A DNA stretch of 38,700 nucleotides from a bacterium (GTDB lineage: Bacteria > UBP6 > UBA1177 > JAKLFG01). The stretch is taken from positions 1-38,700 of the forward strand of contig JAKLFG010000020.1 in the NCBI GenBank assembly GCA_022711315.1, read 5' to 3'. This document shows, piece by piece, positions 14,104 through 22,392 of the stretch. The position numbers and the translations under genes were made by a program. The notes beneath the pieces are model-generated. The model was not told where the DNA came from, ran no database searches, and saw only the letters and a list, made by a program, of their open reading frames with translations. The stretch's first letter is position 1; each line of letters starts with the position of its first letter.

Positions 14104-16533
14104 GTGCGCACGGCCCGGGACACGCTCATATTCCTCTCGTTCGCGGCGCCGATGGTCGCCGCGTCGTTCCTGCTCGGCGGCGTCTACACCGCCACGACCT
14201 ACAACCTCATCGTCATGCGGATCGTCGCGTGTCTGTTCCTCGCGTGGGCCGTGTGGTTGTCCGTCGCGGGCCGGCGGCTGTTCGTGCCGCTGCTTGCCCT
14301 GCCGCTCCTGCTCATCATGGGGTGGGCGCTCCTCCACCTGCTGCCGCTGCCGCCCGCGATCGTCGGCCTCCTGTCGCCGACGGCGCGCTATTTTCACGCG
14401 ATGGCGGGGCCGGAGGGGTGGCGTCCGCTCACGATGTCGTCGCCCGACACGCTCTATTCGATCATGCGGGCGGCGACGCTCGCGCTGTTCATACTCATGC
14501 TCCAGCGGACGGTCGAGGTGGAACGGCGGGGCTGGCGGCGGCTGGTGACCGACACGATCGTCGTGACCGCCGCGCTCCTTTTCGCGTTCGGCGTGTTCCT
14601 CAAGCTGACCGGCGCTACGACCTTCCTCGGTTCGACCCTGCGCGGGCCGCTGCTCCTGCATCCGACCTTCATCAACCTGAACCACGCCGCCGCCTTTTTC
14701 GGCGTCGCGGCGCTCCTGTCGCTCGCGACCGCCGTCGAGGCCGACCTCGCCCGGGCCCGCGTCTTTTACGGCGCGCTCTTTTTCGTCAACCTGCTCGCGG
14801 TCGTCATGACGCTGTCGCGCGGCGGGATACTGGGCGTCGTCTGCGCCATCGTCTTTTTCTTCGCGCTCAAACTGTTCAAGGAACGGACCAAGGCGCTCCT
14901 CCTGCCGGTGCTCTTCTCGCTCATCGCCGTCGCGACCGCCTTCTATGTCGGCTATCATTTTATCGTCGCCGAATTCGACCTGTCGCGCCCGGATTATTTC
15001 GATAAACTCCTGCTCTTTTCGACCGTCGGTGACTATCTCGCCGATTTCTGGCGCGTCGGTTCGGGGCTCGGCAGTTTCATGCATGTCTACCCGTACTACC
15101 AGGGCGATCCCGGCCTGTTCTTCATCCAGCTCGAGAACGAGCCGGTGCAGTTCGCGCTCGAGCACGGCCTGCCCTTCGCGCTCCTCGTCGCGTCGCTCCT
15201 CGTGTGGTATTTCGTCAAATACAACCGGCGCGAACATTGCCGGTGCGGCGCGGCGGCGATACTGCTGTTCATCCTCATGCACAACACGCTCGACTTCAAC
15301 CTGCACGATCTCGGGATACTGTTCCCCGTCGCGGCGGTGTATGTCATGGCGAGCGGCTCGTTCGAACTGAAGGGCTGGCCGCGCCGTCTGGCGCTCGGCG
15401 CCGGCGTGATAACGGCGCTCGGCCTCCTGTGGGGGTCGCGGTACGGCGACGACATCGATTTCTACAAGGCGAAAGAGGCGCTCCCGTACGACACGCTCGT
15501 CCGGCGGTATCCGGCCGACTTCAAGGTGCCGCTCCGCGAGGCGCTCGCCCGCTACAACGACGGCAGGCGGGAACTCCTCCTCGCCGCGCTCCCGTTCCTC
15601 TCCGAGGCGGCGGCGAAGGCGCCCGACTACTACCACATCTCCTATCTCACCGGCTCGGCGCTCCTGCGGCTCGGCTCGATCGAGGAGGGCATCGCGCTCT
15701 ATGTGAAGGCGGTGGACCGGGCGCCGGACCGGCATCTCGGACGCCTGCTCGGCGATATCTACCGGCACCTCGGCGCGGCGGGCATCGAGCCGCGGATGCG
15801 TGAGTTACTGCCGTTCGGCCGGCCCGGCGCGCGGGAGACCGTTTCCCGGTTCCTCGCGTCGGTGCGATCCCCGGAACTCGTCGGCTCCTTCATCGCGGGT
15901 CGCGAGGAGGAGTTCTTCGAGACGGCCGGGCAGTTGTACCTTTCGACCGGCGACACCGCGCGGCTTACCGACCTGCTCGACCGCGTCTCCGCGCTGACCG
16001 GCGACTGGCCGGTGGCGCGGCGGGGTCGTTACCTCATGCTCCGCGGGCAGGCCGCGCTTCGCAGGAAGGACCCGGCGACGGCGCTGTCGCTGTTCCGGCA
16101 GGGGGCGGCGCTGACCGGCGCATTCGACGATGTCCTGACCCTCGCGCAGGCGACGCTCTCGCACGACCCGGACCGGTGCGGGGAACTCGACGCGATGCTG
16201 CAGGAAAAGGCGCTCGCCGACAAGGGACGGCTCGCCCGGTATCACCGCTGGAAGAGCGACTGGCTGTGGCGGCGCGGCGAGCTGCGCGAATCGCTCAAAT
16301 ACCTGCAACGCGGCGCCGACATCGGCGGCTACCCCCAGTGGCGGATCGACGGCGCGCGCCGGCTCGCCTCGCAGGGGCTCTGGGAGGAGGCGGTGGCCGA
16401 ACTGACCCACCTGAAGGATTCCCGCAAACAGGTCGATGTCGCCGCGATCGATGCGCTCCTTGAGGAATATCGCCGCAAGATGGAGCGGAAACGGTCCGGT
16501 CTCATGCAGGAGATGCTCCTTGAGAAGCGGTAG
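14104..16533 (+). CDS. O-antigen ligase/polymerase family protein with C-terminal TPR region
   Basis: 809 aa. Residues 1-450 are a polytopic inner-membrane region of ~11 helices with the signatures of the Wzy/WaaL (O-antigen ligase) family: VVMTLSRGGILG, GSGLGSFMHVYPYY, NEPVQFALEHGLPFA and HNTLDFNLHDLGILFP. Residues ~470-809 are soluble and helical, with TPR-like repeats. This kind of fusion is usual for bicarbonate-transporter-like or Wzy-like ligases that join glycans to lipid or protein acceptors. GTG start with gggaggg 7 nt before it, 13 bp after the barrel gene; last gene of the operon from 10915. The acceptor is unknown. Confidence 0.85.
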   Translation: MRTARDTLIFLSFAAPMVAASFLLGGVYTATTYNLIVMRIVACLFLAWAVWLSVAGRRLFVPLLALPLLLIMGWALLHLLPLPPAIVGLLSPTARYFHAMAGPEGWRPLTMSSPDTLYSIMRAATLALFILMLQRTVEVERRGWRRLVTDTIVVTAALLFAFGVFLKLTGATTFLGSTLRGPLLLHPTFINLNHAAAFFGVAALLSLATAVEADLARARVFYGALFFVNLLAVVMTLSRGGILGVVCAIVFFFALKLFKERTKALLLPVLFSLIAVATAFYVGYHFIVAEFDLSRPDYFDKLLLFSTVGDYLADFWRVGSGLGSFMHVYPYYQGDPGLFFIQLENEPVQFALEHGLPFALLVASLLVWYFVKYNRREHCRCGAAAILLFILMHNTLDFNLHDLGILFPVAAVYVMASGSFELKGWPRRLALGAGVITALGLLWGSRYGDDIDFYKAKEALPYDTLVRRYPADFKVPLREALARYNDGRRELLLAALPFLSEAAAKAPDYYHISYLTGSALLRLGSIEEGIALYVKAVDRAPDRHLGRLLGDIYRHLGAAGIEPRMRELLPFGRPGARETVSRFLASVRSPELVGSFIAGREEEFFETAGQLYLSTGDTARLTDLLDRVSALTGDWPVARRGRYLMLRGQAALRRKDPATALSLFRQGAALTGAFDDVLTLAQATLSHDPDRCGELDAMLQEKALADKGRLARYHRWKSDWLWRRGELRESLKYLQRGADIGGYPQWRIDGARRLASQGLWEEAVAELTHLKDSRKQVDVAAIDALLEEYRRKMERKRSGLMQEMLLEKR

Positions 16534-16559
16534 GCGACGGGCGGCCCGGCGCGGCAAGT

Positions 16560-16587
16560 TTGACTTTTCGGCCGGCGCCGATACGAT
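16560..16587 (+). promoter_or_regulatory. Promoter of the TetR-family gene
   Basis: TTGACT (16560-16565), 16-bp spacer containing a gccggc/gcgccg-rich stretch, TACGAT (16582-16587). About 30 nt upstream of the ATG at 16618. The -35/-10 pair resembles the prkA promoter at 30119-30147. Confidence 0.6.
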
Positions 16588-16617
16588 ATGCGGCATGAAA
16601 AGAGGGAAGGAGCGGTC

Positions 16618-17220
16618 ATGCGTTCGGTGAAAAAGGAAAGCCGCCGGGAACAGATACTCTCCTGCGCGGCGCGGATATTCGCCAAGAAGGGGTATCACGC
16701 GACGAGCATCAGCGACATCTGCAAAAAGTCCGATGTGGCGCGCGGCACCATATACCTCTATTTCAAGAACAAGCGCGACATATTCGACACGCTGATAAAG
16801 AACTTCACCGGCGACATCTTCCGGCGCATATCGGTCTTCACGCCCGGCGAGGCGCTCCAGCCGCAGTTCAACCGCAACATGTGCGCGGTGGTCGACATCA
16901 TCACGCAGAACAAGGACCTGACCAAGATCATGGTGTCGGAGGCGGTGGGGCTCGACGCCGAGTTCGACCATCAACTCATCCTGTTCTACGCGCGGCTCGT
17001 CGAGTATGTCGAAGGGGCGCTCACCATGCTCCAGAAGAACGGCGACATATCGAAGCATGTCAATGTGCGGCTCCTCGCCTACGCGCTCGTCGGGGCGATC
17101 AAGGAGATCGCGTACCAGTGGGCGCTTGACGGCGGGAATGTGCTCGACATGGACCCGCTCATCAAGACGGTCCGGCAGTTCAACATACAGAATTTCATCG
17201 CTTTTACGGGGGAATCCTGA
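16618..17220 (+). CDS. TetR/AcrR family transcriptional regulator
   Basis: 200 aa. The N-terminal helix-turn-helix is classic for the family: RREQILSCAARIFAKKGYHATSISDICKKSDVARGTIYLYFKNKRDIFDTLI (residues ~8-60). The C-terminal ligand-binding region (residues ~70-200) includes VSEAVGLDAEFDHQLILFYARLVEYVEGAL. The ATG at 16618 follows AGGAG at a good distance; an in-frame ATG at 16588 lies in the -10 region and is unlikely. Its own promoter lies directly upstream, so autoregulation is plausible. One base separates its stop from the next gene. The ligand and targets cannot be told; the adjacent envelope operon is a possible target. Confidence 0.9.
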   Translation: MRSVKKESRREQILSCAARIFAKKGYHATSISDICKKSDVARGTIYLYFKNKRDIFDTLIKNFTGDIFRRISVFTPGEALQPQFNRNMCAVVDIITQNKDLTKIMVSEAVGLDAEFDHQLILFYARLVEYVEGALTMLQKNGDISKHVNVRLLAYALVGAIKEIAYQWALDGGNVLDMDPLIKTVRQFNIQNFIAFTGES

Positions 17221-17221
17221 C

Positions 17222-17671
17222 ATGAACACGAAGATGCTCGAAAGCCTGCTCGCGACGGTGCTGACCAAGGACCAGATACAGGCGCTCCGCGAGGAGATCG
17301 TGGCCGGCGCGCGCCGCCTGCACAAGGTGGTCGACGAGAACGAACGGGCCCGCGCCCGCCGCGACGAACTGCTCGCGCTCATGAAGCGCGTCGACACCTT
17401 CATCGAAACGCGCGAAGGGTCGCCGCTGTTCCTGCGCGCCATCTACAGCGCGGCGAAGGAGGAGATACGCCGGCGGGTGATGCCGCTCATCGAGGAGGTC
17501 CTGCGGCAGGGCGAAGAGGATGGTGCCGAGGCCGCATCGCCGGCCCGCGCCGCCGCGCCGAGACCGCAGGGAACGCCGGAAGGCGCGCCGCGTCGCCGTC
17601 GCCGCCCGCGCCGCCGTTCAGGGAAAAAGCCGAGCGGCGCCCAGCCGGCCCCCGATGCCGAGACCGATTAA
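17222..17671 (+). CDS. Hypothetical protein, helical with Arg/Pro-rich tail
   Basis: 149 aa. The first ~100 residues are strongly helical and charged (LLATVLTKDQIQALREEI, DENERARARRDELLALM). The tail is Ala/Pro/Arg-rich, with clusters such as RRRRRPRRRSGKK, and looks disordered and nucleic-acid-friendly. The ATG at 17222 is one base after the TetR stop (tgacatg), so the two genes are cotranscribed and probably coupled. I do not recognise the family. It may bind DNA or RNA through the basic tail, but nothing in the sequence proves this. Confidence 0.65.
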   Translation: MNTKMLESLLATVLTKDQIQALREEIVAGARRLHKVVDENERARARRDELLALMKRVDTFIETREGSPLFLRAIYSAAKEEIRRRVMPLIEEVLRQGEEDGAEAASPARAAAPRPQGTPEGAPRRRRRPRRRSGKKPSGAQPAPDAETD

Positions 17672-17707
17672 CCCCCGTCACCACCCCGATACCTCCGGAG
17701 CGGCCCG

Positions 17708-18229
17708 ATGCGGGTCGTGACGGTGCACCATCTCAAAAAAGCGCGCCGGTCGCTTTACATCGACGAGGCGCCGTTCCGCTCACGGTCCCCGGTGGCGATC
17801 ACCCGCCCGCTGGAGGGGATACCCAAACGGCGGAAAGGGCTCGTGGCCACCCTGCCCGACATCGCTCAGGCGTCCGGACTCGGCCAGTACCTGCGCCTGT
17901 CGGGCGTGGTGTCGGTCGGCCCCTTCACCGTCGAGCCGTCGTGGGTGGGCGACCGGCGGATGAATCTCCTCATCGACGGCGCGTGGTACTATCTCTCGGC
18001 CGTGCCGGATACCCCCTTCACGCCGCGGTGCGCGACGACGCTCCTGTTCCCCGCCGACACGGCGCCCGACCGGTCGTCGCTCGCGGCCTTCACCCGCTTT
18101 TTCCGCGGGAGCGGCTTCACGGCGGTCCTTGCGTCGGGCGCGCACGCGACGGCGTGGCGCGACCGGTGCGCCGCCTCGTTCCCCATCGAGGTGAGGGAAC
18201 GCCCGGCGCAACTGCCCATCGACTGGTGA
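17708..18229 (+). CDS. Hypothetical protein
   Basis: 173 aa, not recognised. It starts M-R-V-V-T-V-H-H-L-K-K-A-R-R-S-L and has no signal peptide or membrane segment. The middle contains GLGQYLRLSGVVSVGPF, LLIDGAWYYLSAVP and a Phe/Arg helix (AAFTRFFRGSGFTAVLASG). GGAG lies 7 nt before the ATG, and base composition and codon use match the neighbours, supporting a real gene. It follows the TetR pair by 36 bp and may be in the same transcript. Confidence 0.6.
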   Translation: MRVVTVHHLKKARRSLYIDEAPFRSRSPVAITRPLEGIPKRRKGLVATLPDIAQASGLGQYLRLSGVVSVGPFTVEPSWVGDRRMNLLIDGAWYYLSAVPDTPFTPRCATTLLFPADTAPDRSSLAAFTRFFRGSGFTAVLASGAHATAWRDRCAASFPIEVRERPAQLPIDW

Positions 18230-18243
18230 CCTTTCCCGGAAAC

Positions 18244-18271
18244 TTGACTCGTCACCCCGTTTGCGTCATCA
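18244..18271 (+). promoter_or_regulatory. Possible promoter of the aminopeptidase operon
   Basis: TTGACT (18244-18249), 16-bp spacer, TCATCA (18266-18271). The -35 is good and the -10 is poor. It lies about 40 nt before the ATG at 18312. Confidence 0.4.
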
Positions 18272-18311
18272 TGCCGCGAAGGGCCGAGTAACTATTTTTA
18301 CGGAGCATGAG

Positions 18312-19433
18312 ATGAAAGATCCCCGCATTGAGAAACTGGCCAAGAATCTGGTGCGTTTTTCCTGCCGCGTGAAAAAGGGCGAGCATGTCCTCATCGAGGT
18401 GAAGGACGAGTCGGCCAAGCCGCTCGTCGAGGCGCTCGTCGAAGAGGTGCAGGCGGTCGGCGCGACGCCGTTCGTGAACCTGTACGACCAGCGCATCATG
18501 CGGAAACTGGTCGGCGGCGCGAGCGAGGCGTGGTTCAAGATCATGGCCGAGGTCGATCTCCTGAAGATGAAGAAGATGCACGCCTTCATCGGCATCAACG
18601 GCCGCAACAACTCCTACGAGTTCTCCGATGTGCCGGGCGCGCAGATGAAGAGTTACATGCAGAAATATGTCCAGCCGGTCCATTTCGACCAGCGCGTCAA
18701 GCATACCAAATGGTGCATCCTCGCCTACCCGAACCCCTCCTACGCGCAGGGTTCCACCATGTCGACCGAGGCGTTCGAGAATTTCTATTTCGATGTGACG
18801 ACGCTCGACTACGCCAAAATGGACAAGGCGATGGACCCGCTCGTGAAACTGATGGACAAGACCGACAAGGTCCACCTCAAAGGGCCCGGCCGCACCGATC
18901 TCACCTTCTCGATAAAGGGCATCCCCACCATCAAGTGCGCCGGTCAGATGAACATCCCCGACGGCGAGATATTCACCGCGCCGGTCAAGGATTCGGTGAA
19001 CGGCGTCATCGAATACAACACCCCGACCGTCTATCTCGGCAAGAAGTTCGAGAAGGTCATCCTCACCTTCAAAAAGGGGAAGATCGTCAAGATCGAAGGG
19101 GACAATGTGGCAAAACTCGAAGAGATATTCAACAGCGACCCGGGCGCCCGCTATGTCGGCGAGTTCGCCATCGGCGTCAATCCCTATGTCACCAAGCCGA
19201 TGGTCGATATCCTCTTCGACGAGAAGATCGCCGGGTCGATACACTTCACCCCCGGCAACTCCTACGACGAGGCGCCGAACGGGAACAACAGTCAGGTCCA
19301 CTGGGACCTCGTCATGATACAGACGCCCGAATACGGCGGCGGCGAGATCTGGTTCGACGGCAAACTGATCCGCAAGGACGGCCTGTTCGTCACGAAGGAA
19401 CTGAAGGGGCTCAACCCCGAGAACCTCAAGTAA
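18312..19433 (+). CDS. M29 family aminopeptidase
   Basis: 373 aa; cytoplasmic metallo-aminopeptidase of the thermophilic AmpS/AmpT type. The C-terminal domain carries the family's metal-site motifs: GQMNIPDGEIFTAPV (first Glu), GARYVGEFAIGVNP (second Glu), GSIHFTPGNSYDE (His) and SQVHWDLVM (His and Asp). The N-terminal domain begins RIEKLAKNLVRFSCRVKKGEHVLIE, usual for M29. GGAG stands just before the ATG at 18312; an in-frame GTG or ATG further up (from 18261) is unlikely because it lies in the promoter. It heads a tight run with a GNAT enzyme and pyrK-pyrD. Confidence 0.92.
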   Translation: MKDPRIEKLAKNLVRFSCRVKKGEHVLIEVKDESAKPLVEALVEEVQAVGATPFVNLYDQRIMRKLVGGASEAWFKIMAEVDLLKMKKMHAFIGINGRNNSYEFSDVPGAQMKSYMQKYVQPVHFDQRVKHTKWCILAYPNPSYAQGSTMSTEAFENFYFDVTTLDYAKMDKAMDPLVKLMDKTDKVHLKGPGRTDLTFSIKGIPTIKCAGQMNIPDGEIFTAPVKDSVNGVIEYNTPTVYLGKKFEKVILTFKKGKIVKIEGDNVAKLEEIFNSDPGARYVGEFAIGVNPYVTKPMVDILFDEKIAGSIHFTPGNSYDEAPNGNNSQVHWDLVMIQTPEYGGGEIWFDGKLIRKDGLFVTKELKGLNPENLK

Positions 19434-19458
19434 GCCGGCCCGCCGGCGGGGGACCGAG

Positions 19459-19926
19459 GTGCAGGCCGACCGCCGCTTCATGCGCGAACACATCGAAGAG
19501 TTGCTCTCCATCGAACGCGAAAGTTTCGCCGATCCGAAGAACGGGAACATCTTCACCTCGCTCTATGATGACGCGGCGTCCCATATGCACTATTTCGTCT
19601 CGCGGGACGAGGCGGGCGGCATCGACGGGTATCTCCTGCTGTCGCTCGCGGTCGACGAGGCGGAGATCATCAATGTCGCGGTCCGTCCCTCCCGGCGGCG
19701 TCACGGCGTCGGGGCGGCGCTCGTCGCGGAGGCGCTCGCCTTCGCCGTCTCCCGCGGCGCGGTCGCCTGCTACCTCGAGGTGCGCGAGAGCAACGGCGCG
19801 GCGCGGCGGCTGTATGAAAAAATGTCGTTTAATGTTGTAGGCGTGAGAAAAATGTATTATACTGCCCCGCCCGAGGACGCCATCGTGATGCGCCGGGCAC
19901 TGGAGGCCGCGTGCAACGATCGATAG
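19459..19926 (+). CDS. GNAT N-acetyltransferase, RimI-like
   Basis: 155 aa. Acetyl-CoA binding motif A is INVAVRPSRRRHGVGAALVAEAL, and motif B is CYLEVRESNGAARRLYEKMSFNVVGVRKMYY, the typical RimI C-terminal signature (ribosomal protein S18 alanine N-acetyltransferase). The N-terminal EELLSIERESFADP also fits. Other GNAT roles cannot be excluded, so the symbol is left out. GTG start at 19459, 25 bp after the aminopeptidase; ATG 19480 is a shorter alternative. Its last 16 bases overlap pyrK, so translation is coupled. Confidence 0.82.
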   Translation: MQADRRFMREHIEELLSIERESFADPKNGNIFTSLYDDAASHMHYFVSRDEAGGIDGYLLLSLAVDEAEIINVAVRPSRRRHGVGAALVAEALAFAVSRGAVACYLEVRESNGAARRLYEKMSFNVVGVRKMYYTAPPEDAIVMRRALEAACNDR

Positions 19927-20666
19927 TCACCGCCATAGCCGATATGATGCCGGTCGCGGGCGACTGCTTTCTCATGGCGGTCCCCTTCGAGCCCGAACCG
20001 CTCCCCGGACAGTTCGTCATGCTCTCGTTCGGCGACGGCCGCACCGACCCGTTCCTTCCCCGCCCCATCTCCATCTTCGACTGGGAGGGCGGCATGCTCA
20101 CGCTCCTCATCCGTGTCGTCGGCCGCGGCACGCTGCTGTTGGGGCGGCAGGCGGCCGGCGCGGCGGTGCGGGTGACCGGGCCGCTCGGCAACTCGTTCCC
20201 CGACGACGCGGGGCGGGTGTGCTTCATCGGCGGCGGCATCGGCGTCGCGCCGCTTTTCTACGCCGCGAAACGGTCGAAGGCCAAGGACCGGTCGTTCATA
20301 CTCGGCTTCCGGTCGGCCGACGAGAGTTATCTCACCGGCGAGTTCTCGGAGGTCGCGCCGGTCCGGTTCGTGAGCGACGACGGGTCGCTCGGCGAGAAGA
20401 TGTTCCCTCACGAGAAACTCGACGCGCTTGTCGCGGCGGGCGAAAGACCGGATCTGGTGGTCACCTGCGGTCCCGAGAAGATGATGGCGGCGGTGCACGG
20501 GGTGGCGAAAAAGCACGGCCTGCGCGATGTCCATTCGCTCGAGTCGCGCATGGGGTGCGGCATCGGCGCCTGTCTCGGGTGCCGCGTCAATATGCCGGGC
20601 GCCTCGGTGCTTGTCTGTAAGGAAGGGGCGGTGTTCGACGGATCCATTTTCGAGGAGAAACAGTGA
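19911..20666 (+). CDS. pyrK: Dihydroorotate dehydrogenase B, electron-transfer subunit
   Basis: 251 aa. PyrK passes electrons from the PyrD flavin to NAD+ through FAD and a [2Fe-2S] cluster in class 1B dihydroorotate dehydrogenase (pyrimidine synthesis). Visible features: FAD-binding FLPRPISIFDWEGG, NAD-binding FIGGGIGVAPLFYAAKR, and the C-terminal cysteine cluster SRMGCGIGACLGC plus VCKEG for the iron-sulfur centre. The GTG start overlaps the GNAT gene by 16 nt and its end overlaps pyrD by 4 nt. The pairing with pyrD confirms the assignment. Confidence 0.95.
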   Translation: MQRSIVTAIADMMPVAGDCFLMAVPFEPEPLPGQFVMLSFGDGRTDPFLPRPISIFDWEGGMLTLLIRVVGRGTLLLGRQAAGAAVRVTGPLGNSFPDDAGRVCFIGGGIGVAPLFYAAKRSKAKDRSFILGFRSADESYLTGEFSEVAPVRFVSDDGSLGEKMFPHEKLDALVAAGERPDLVVTCGPEKMMAAVHGVAKKHGLRDVHSLESRMGCGIGACLGCRVNMPGASVLVCKEGAVFDGSIFEEKQ

Positions 20667-21571
20667 CCGACCTGCGCGTACACATCGGCGTCACGACGCT
20701 CAAGAACCCGATACTGACCGCCTCGGGAACCTTCGGCTACGGTCCCGAGTTCGAGCCGTATCTCAACCTGCACGCGCTCGGCGGCTTCTGCACGAAGGGG
20801 ATATCGCTCGAACCGCGCGCCGGCAACCCCGGCGTACGCATCGTCGAGACGCCGTCGGGGATGCTGAACTCGATAGGGCTGGAGAACTGCGGGTCGCGCG
20901 TGTTCCTCGACGAGATGCTGCCGAAGATAGCCGCGTATGACACCGCGATCATAGTGAATTTCTACGCCCACAGCGAAGAGGATTTCGTGAAACTCGCCGC
21001 CACGCTGTCGGAAAGCGACCGCATCGACGCGCTCGAGATGAACCTCTCGTGCCCCAATGTCAAGCAGGGCGGCAGCGTCTTCGGGGCCGACCCGCGCCTC
21101 ATCGAATCGCTCACCGCCGCGGTCCGCAAGGTGACGAAAAAGACGCTTATCGTGAAACTCTCGCCCAATGTGACCGACATCACCGTCACCGCGCGCGCCG
21201 CCGAGGCGGGCGGCGCCGACGCCGTGTCGCTCATCAATACGCTCATCGGCGCCGCGGTGGACCGCCGCACCCGCCGCTTCACGCTCGGCAACAAGATCGG
21301 CGGCCTGTCGGGTCCCGCGATAAAGCCGGTCGCCCTGCGCATGGTGTGGCAGACGGCCCGCGTGGTGAAGATCCCGGTCATCGGCATCGGCGGCATCGCG
21401 ACGCTCGGCGATGTGATCGACTTCCTCCTCGTCGGCGCGCGTGCCGTGCAGGTCGGGTCGGCGAACTTCGTGAATCCCGGCGTCGCGCAGGACCTCGTCG
21501 AGGGGCTCGACCGCTACCTCGCGGAACGGGGCGAGACGCTCGACGCGCTCATCGGTTCGGTGCAGGAATGA
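20663..21571 (+). CDS. pyrD: Dihydroorotate dehydrogenase B, catalytic subunit
   Basis: 302 aa. Oxidises dihydroorotate to orotate using FMN. Class 1 motifs are clear: NPILTASGTFGYG, LNSIGLENCG, ALEMNLSCPNVKQGG with the catalytic Cys of class 1, IVKLSPNVTD, GGLSGPAIKPVALRMV, and GIGGIATLGDVIDFLLVGARAVQVGSANF for FMN phosphate binding. The Cys and the adjacent PyrK place it in class 1B. GTG start in a 4-nt overlap with pyrK (GTGA). Its stop overlaps the start of the M23 gene (ATGA). Confidence 0.96.
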   Translation: MTDLRVHIGVTTLKNPILTASGTFGYGPEFEPYLNLHALGGFCTKGISLEPRAGNPGVRIVETPSGMLNSIGLENCGSRVFLDEMLPKIAAYDTAIIVNFYAHSEEDFVKLAATLSESDRIDALEMNLSCPNVKQGGSVFGADPRLIESLTAAVRKVTKKTLIVKLSPNVTDITVTARAAEAGGADAVSLINTLIGAAVDRRTRRFTLGNKIGGLSGPAIKPVALRMVWQTARVVKIPVIGIGGIATLGDVIDFLLVGARAVQVGSANFVNPGVAQDLVEGLDRYLAERGETLDALIGSVQE

Positions 21572-22293
21572 CGATGCGGACGGTCGCCATCGCCCTGCTC
21601 GCGCTTTTTGTCGCGGCCTGCGCCGATCCCTACGGCATCTACCACAAGGTGCGCGACAAGGAGGACATCCAGAAGATATCGCTCCTCTACAAGGTGGATA
21701 TCGGCAAGATACGGTCGGCGAACAGCATGGGCGGCGCCGACGAGGTGAAGCCGGGCGACTACCTGTTCATCCCGGGCGTCCGCGCCCCGATGGACGGCAC
21801 CGCGGTGACGGCTTCCACACAGAAGAAAGAGACGGGGAAGTCGGTGGGCGTCGGTAAGCAGGCGCTCGCGACCACCCACGGCGCGAAGGGGAAGGACCTC
21901 AAGGCGACCGGCGTCGCGAAATTCTCGTGGCCGCTCAAGGGGGTGGTCACCTCGCCGTTCGGTCCGCGCGACGGCAAGATGCACGAGGGGATAGACATCA
22001 GCGTGCCGGAAGGGACGCCGGTCTTCGCGGCGGGCGGCGGCAAGGTGATATTCTCGGCCGACCACGGCGGGTACGGCAATGTCGTCATCATCCAGCACGC
22101 CGACAACTACTTCACGGTGTACGCCCACAACCGCGAACTGCTCGTGAAAGAGGGGCAGACGGTCAAACAGGGCGACAAGATAGCGCTGTCGGGCAACACC
22201 GGGCGGTCGAGCGGCCCGCACCTCCATTTCGAGGTGCGCATCGGCGCCAAGCCGCAGGACCCGATGCAGTACCTTCCCCGGGCGGCCCCATAG
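21568..22293 (+). CDS. LysM/M23 peptidase lipoprotein (NlpD-like)
   Basis: 241 aa. Signal peptide with lipobox FVAAC; a LysM-like domain follows (ISLLYKVDIGKIRSANSM...VKPGDYLFIPG), then a linker and a C-terminal M23 domain (SPFGPRDGKMHEGIDISVPEGTPV, HLHFEVRIG). The His/Asp and HxH zinc ligands are kept, so it may cleave peptidoglycan cross-links itself, unlike degenerate NlpD/EnvC activators. The ATG at 21568 overlaps the pyrD stop; ATG 21574 is an alternative. Oddly, its last codons and stop are formed by the 5' end of the tRNA-Arg gene (22284-22293). Confidence 0.92.
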   Translation: MTMRTVAIALLALFVAACADPYGIYHKVRDKEDIQKISLLYKVDIGKIRSANSMGGADEVKPGDYLFIPGVRAPMDGTAVTASTQKKETGKSVGVGKQALATTHGAKGKDLKATGVAKFSWPLKGVVTSPFGPRDGKMHEGIDISVPEGTPVFAAGGGKVIFSADHGGYGNVVIIQHADNYFTVYAHNRELLVKEGQTVKQGDKIALSGNTGRSSGPHLHFEVRIGAKPQDPMQYLPRAAP

Positions 22294-22362
22294 CTCAGAT
22301 GGATAGAGCGGCGGATTCCTAATCCGCGTCTGCCGCAGGTTCGACTCCTGCTGGGGCCACCA
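22284..22362 (+). tRNA. tRNA-Arg (anticodon CCT)
   Basis: Cloverleaf read by eye: acceptor GGCCCCA/TGGGGCC, D arm GCTC/GAGC, anticodon stem GCGGA/TCCGC with loop TTCCTAA (anticodon CCT), variable region of 7 nt, T arm GCAGG-TTCGACT-CCTGC, discriminator A and an encoded CCA. Its first 10 bases overlap the M23 coding region, whose TAG stop is the conserved T8-A9-G10 of the tRNA. EamA starts 30 bp downstream. Confidence 0.95.
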
Positions 22363-22392
22363 ACTTTGAATCGGTAGGATATCGATACGGAG

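Noticed and set aside
12576..14129. 517-aa open frame opposite the barrel gene
   Set aside because: The plus-strand frame has a signal peptide, beta strands and a terminal Phe; the minus frame has none of these.
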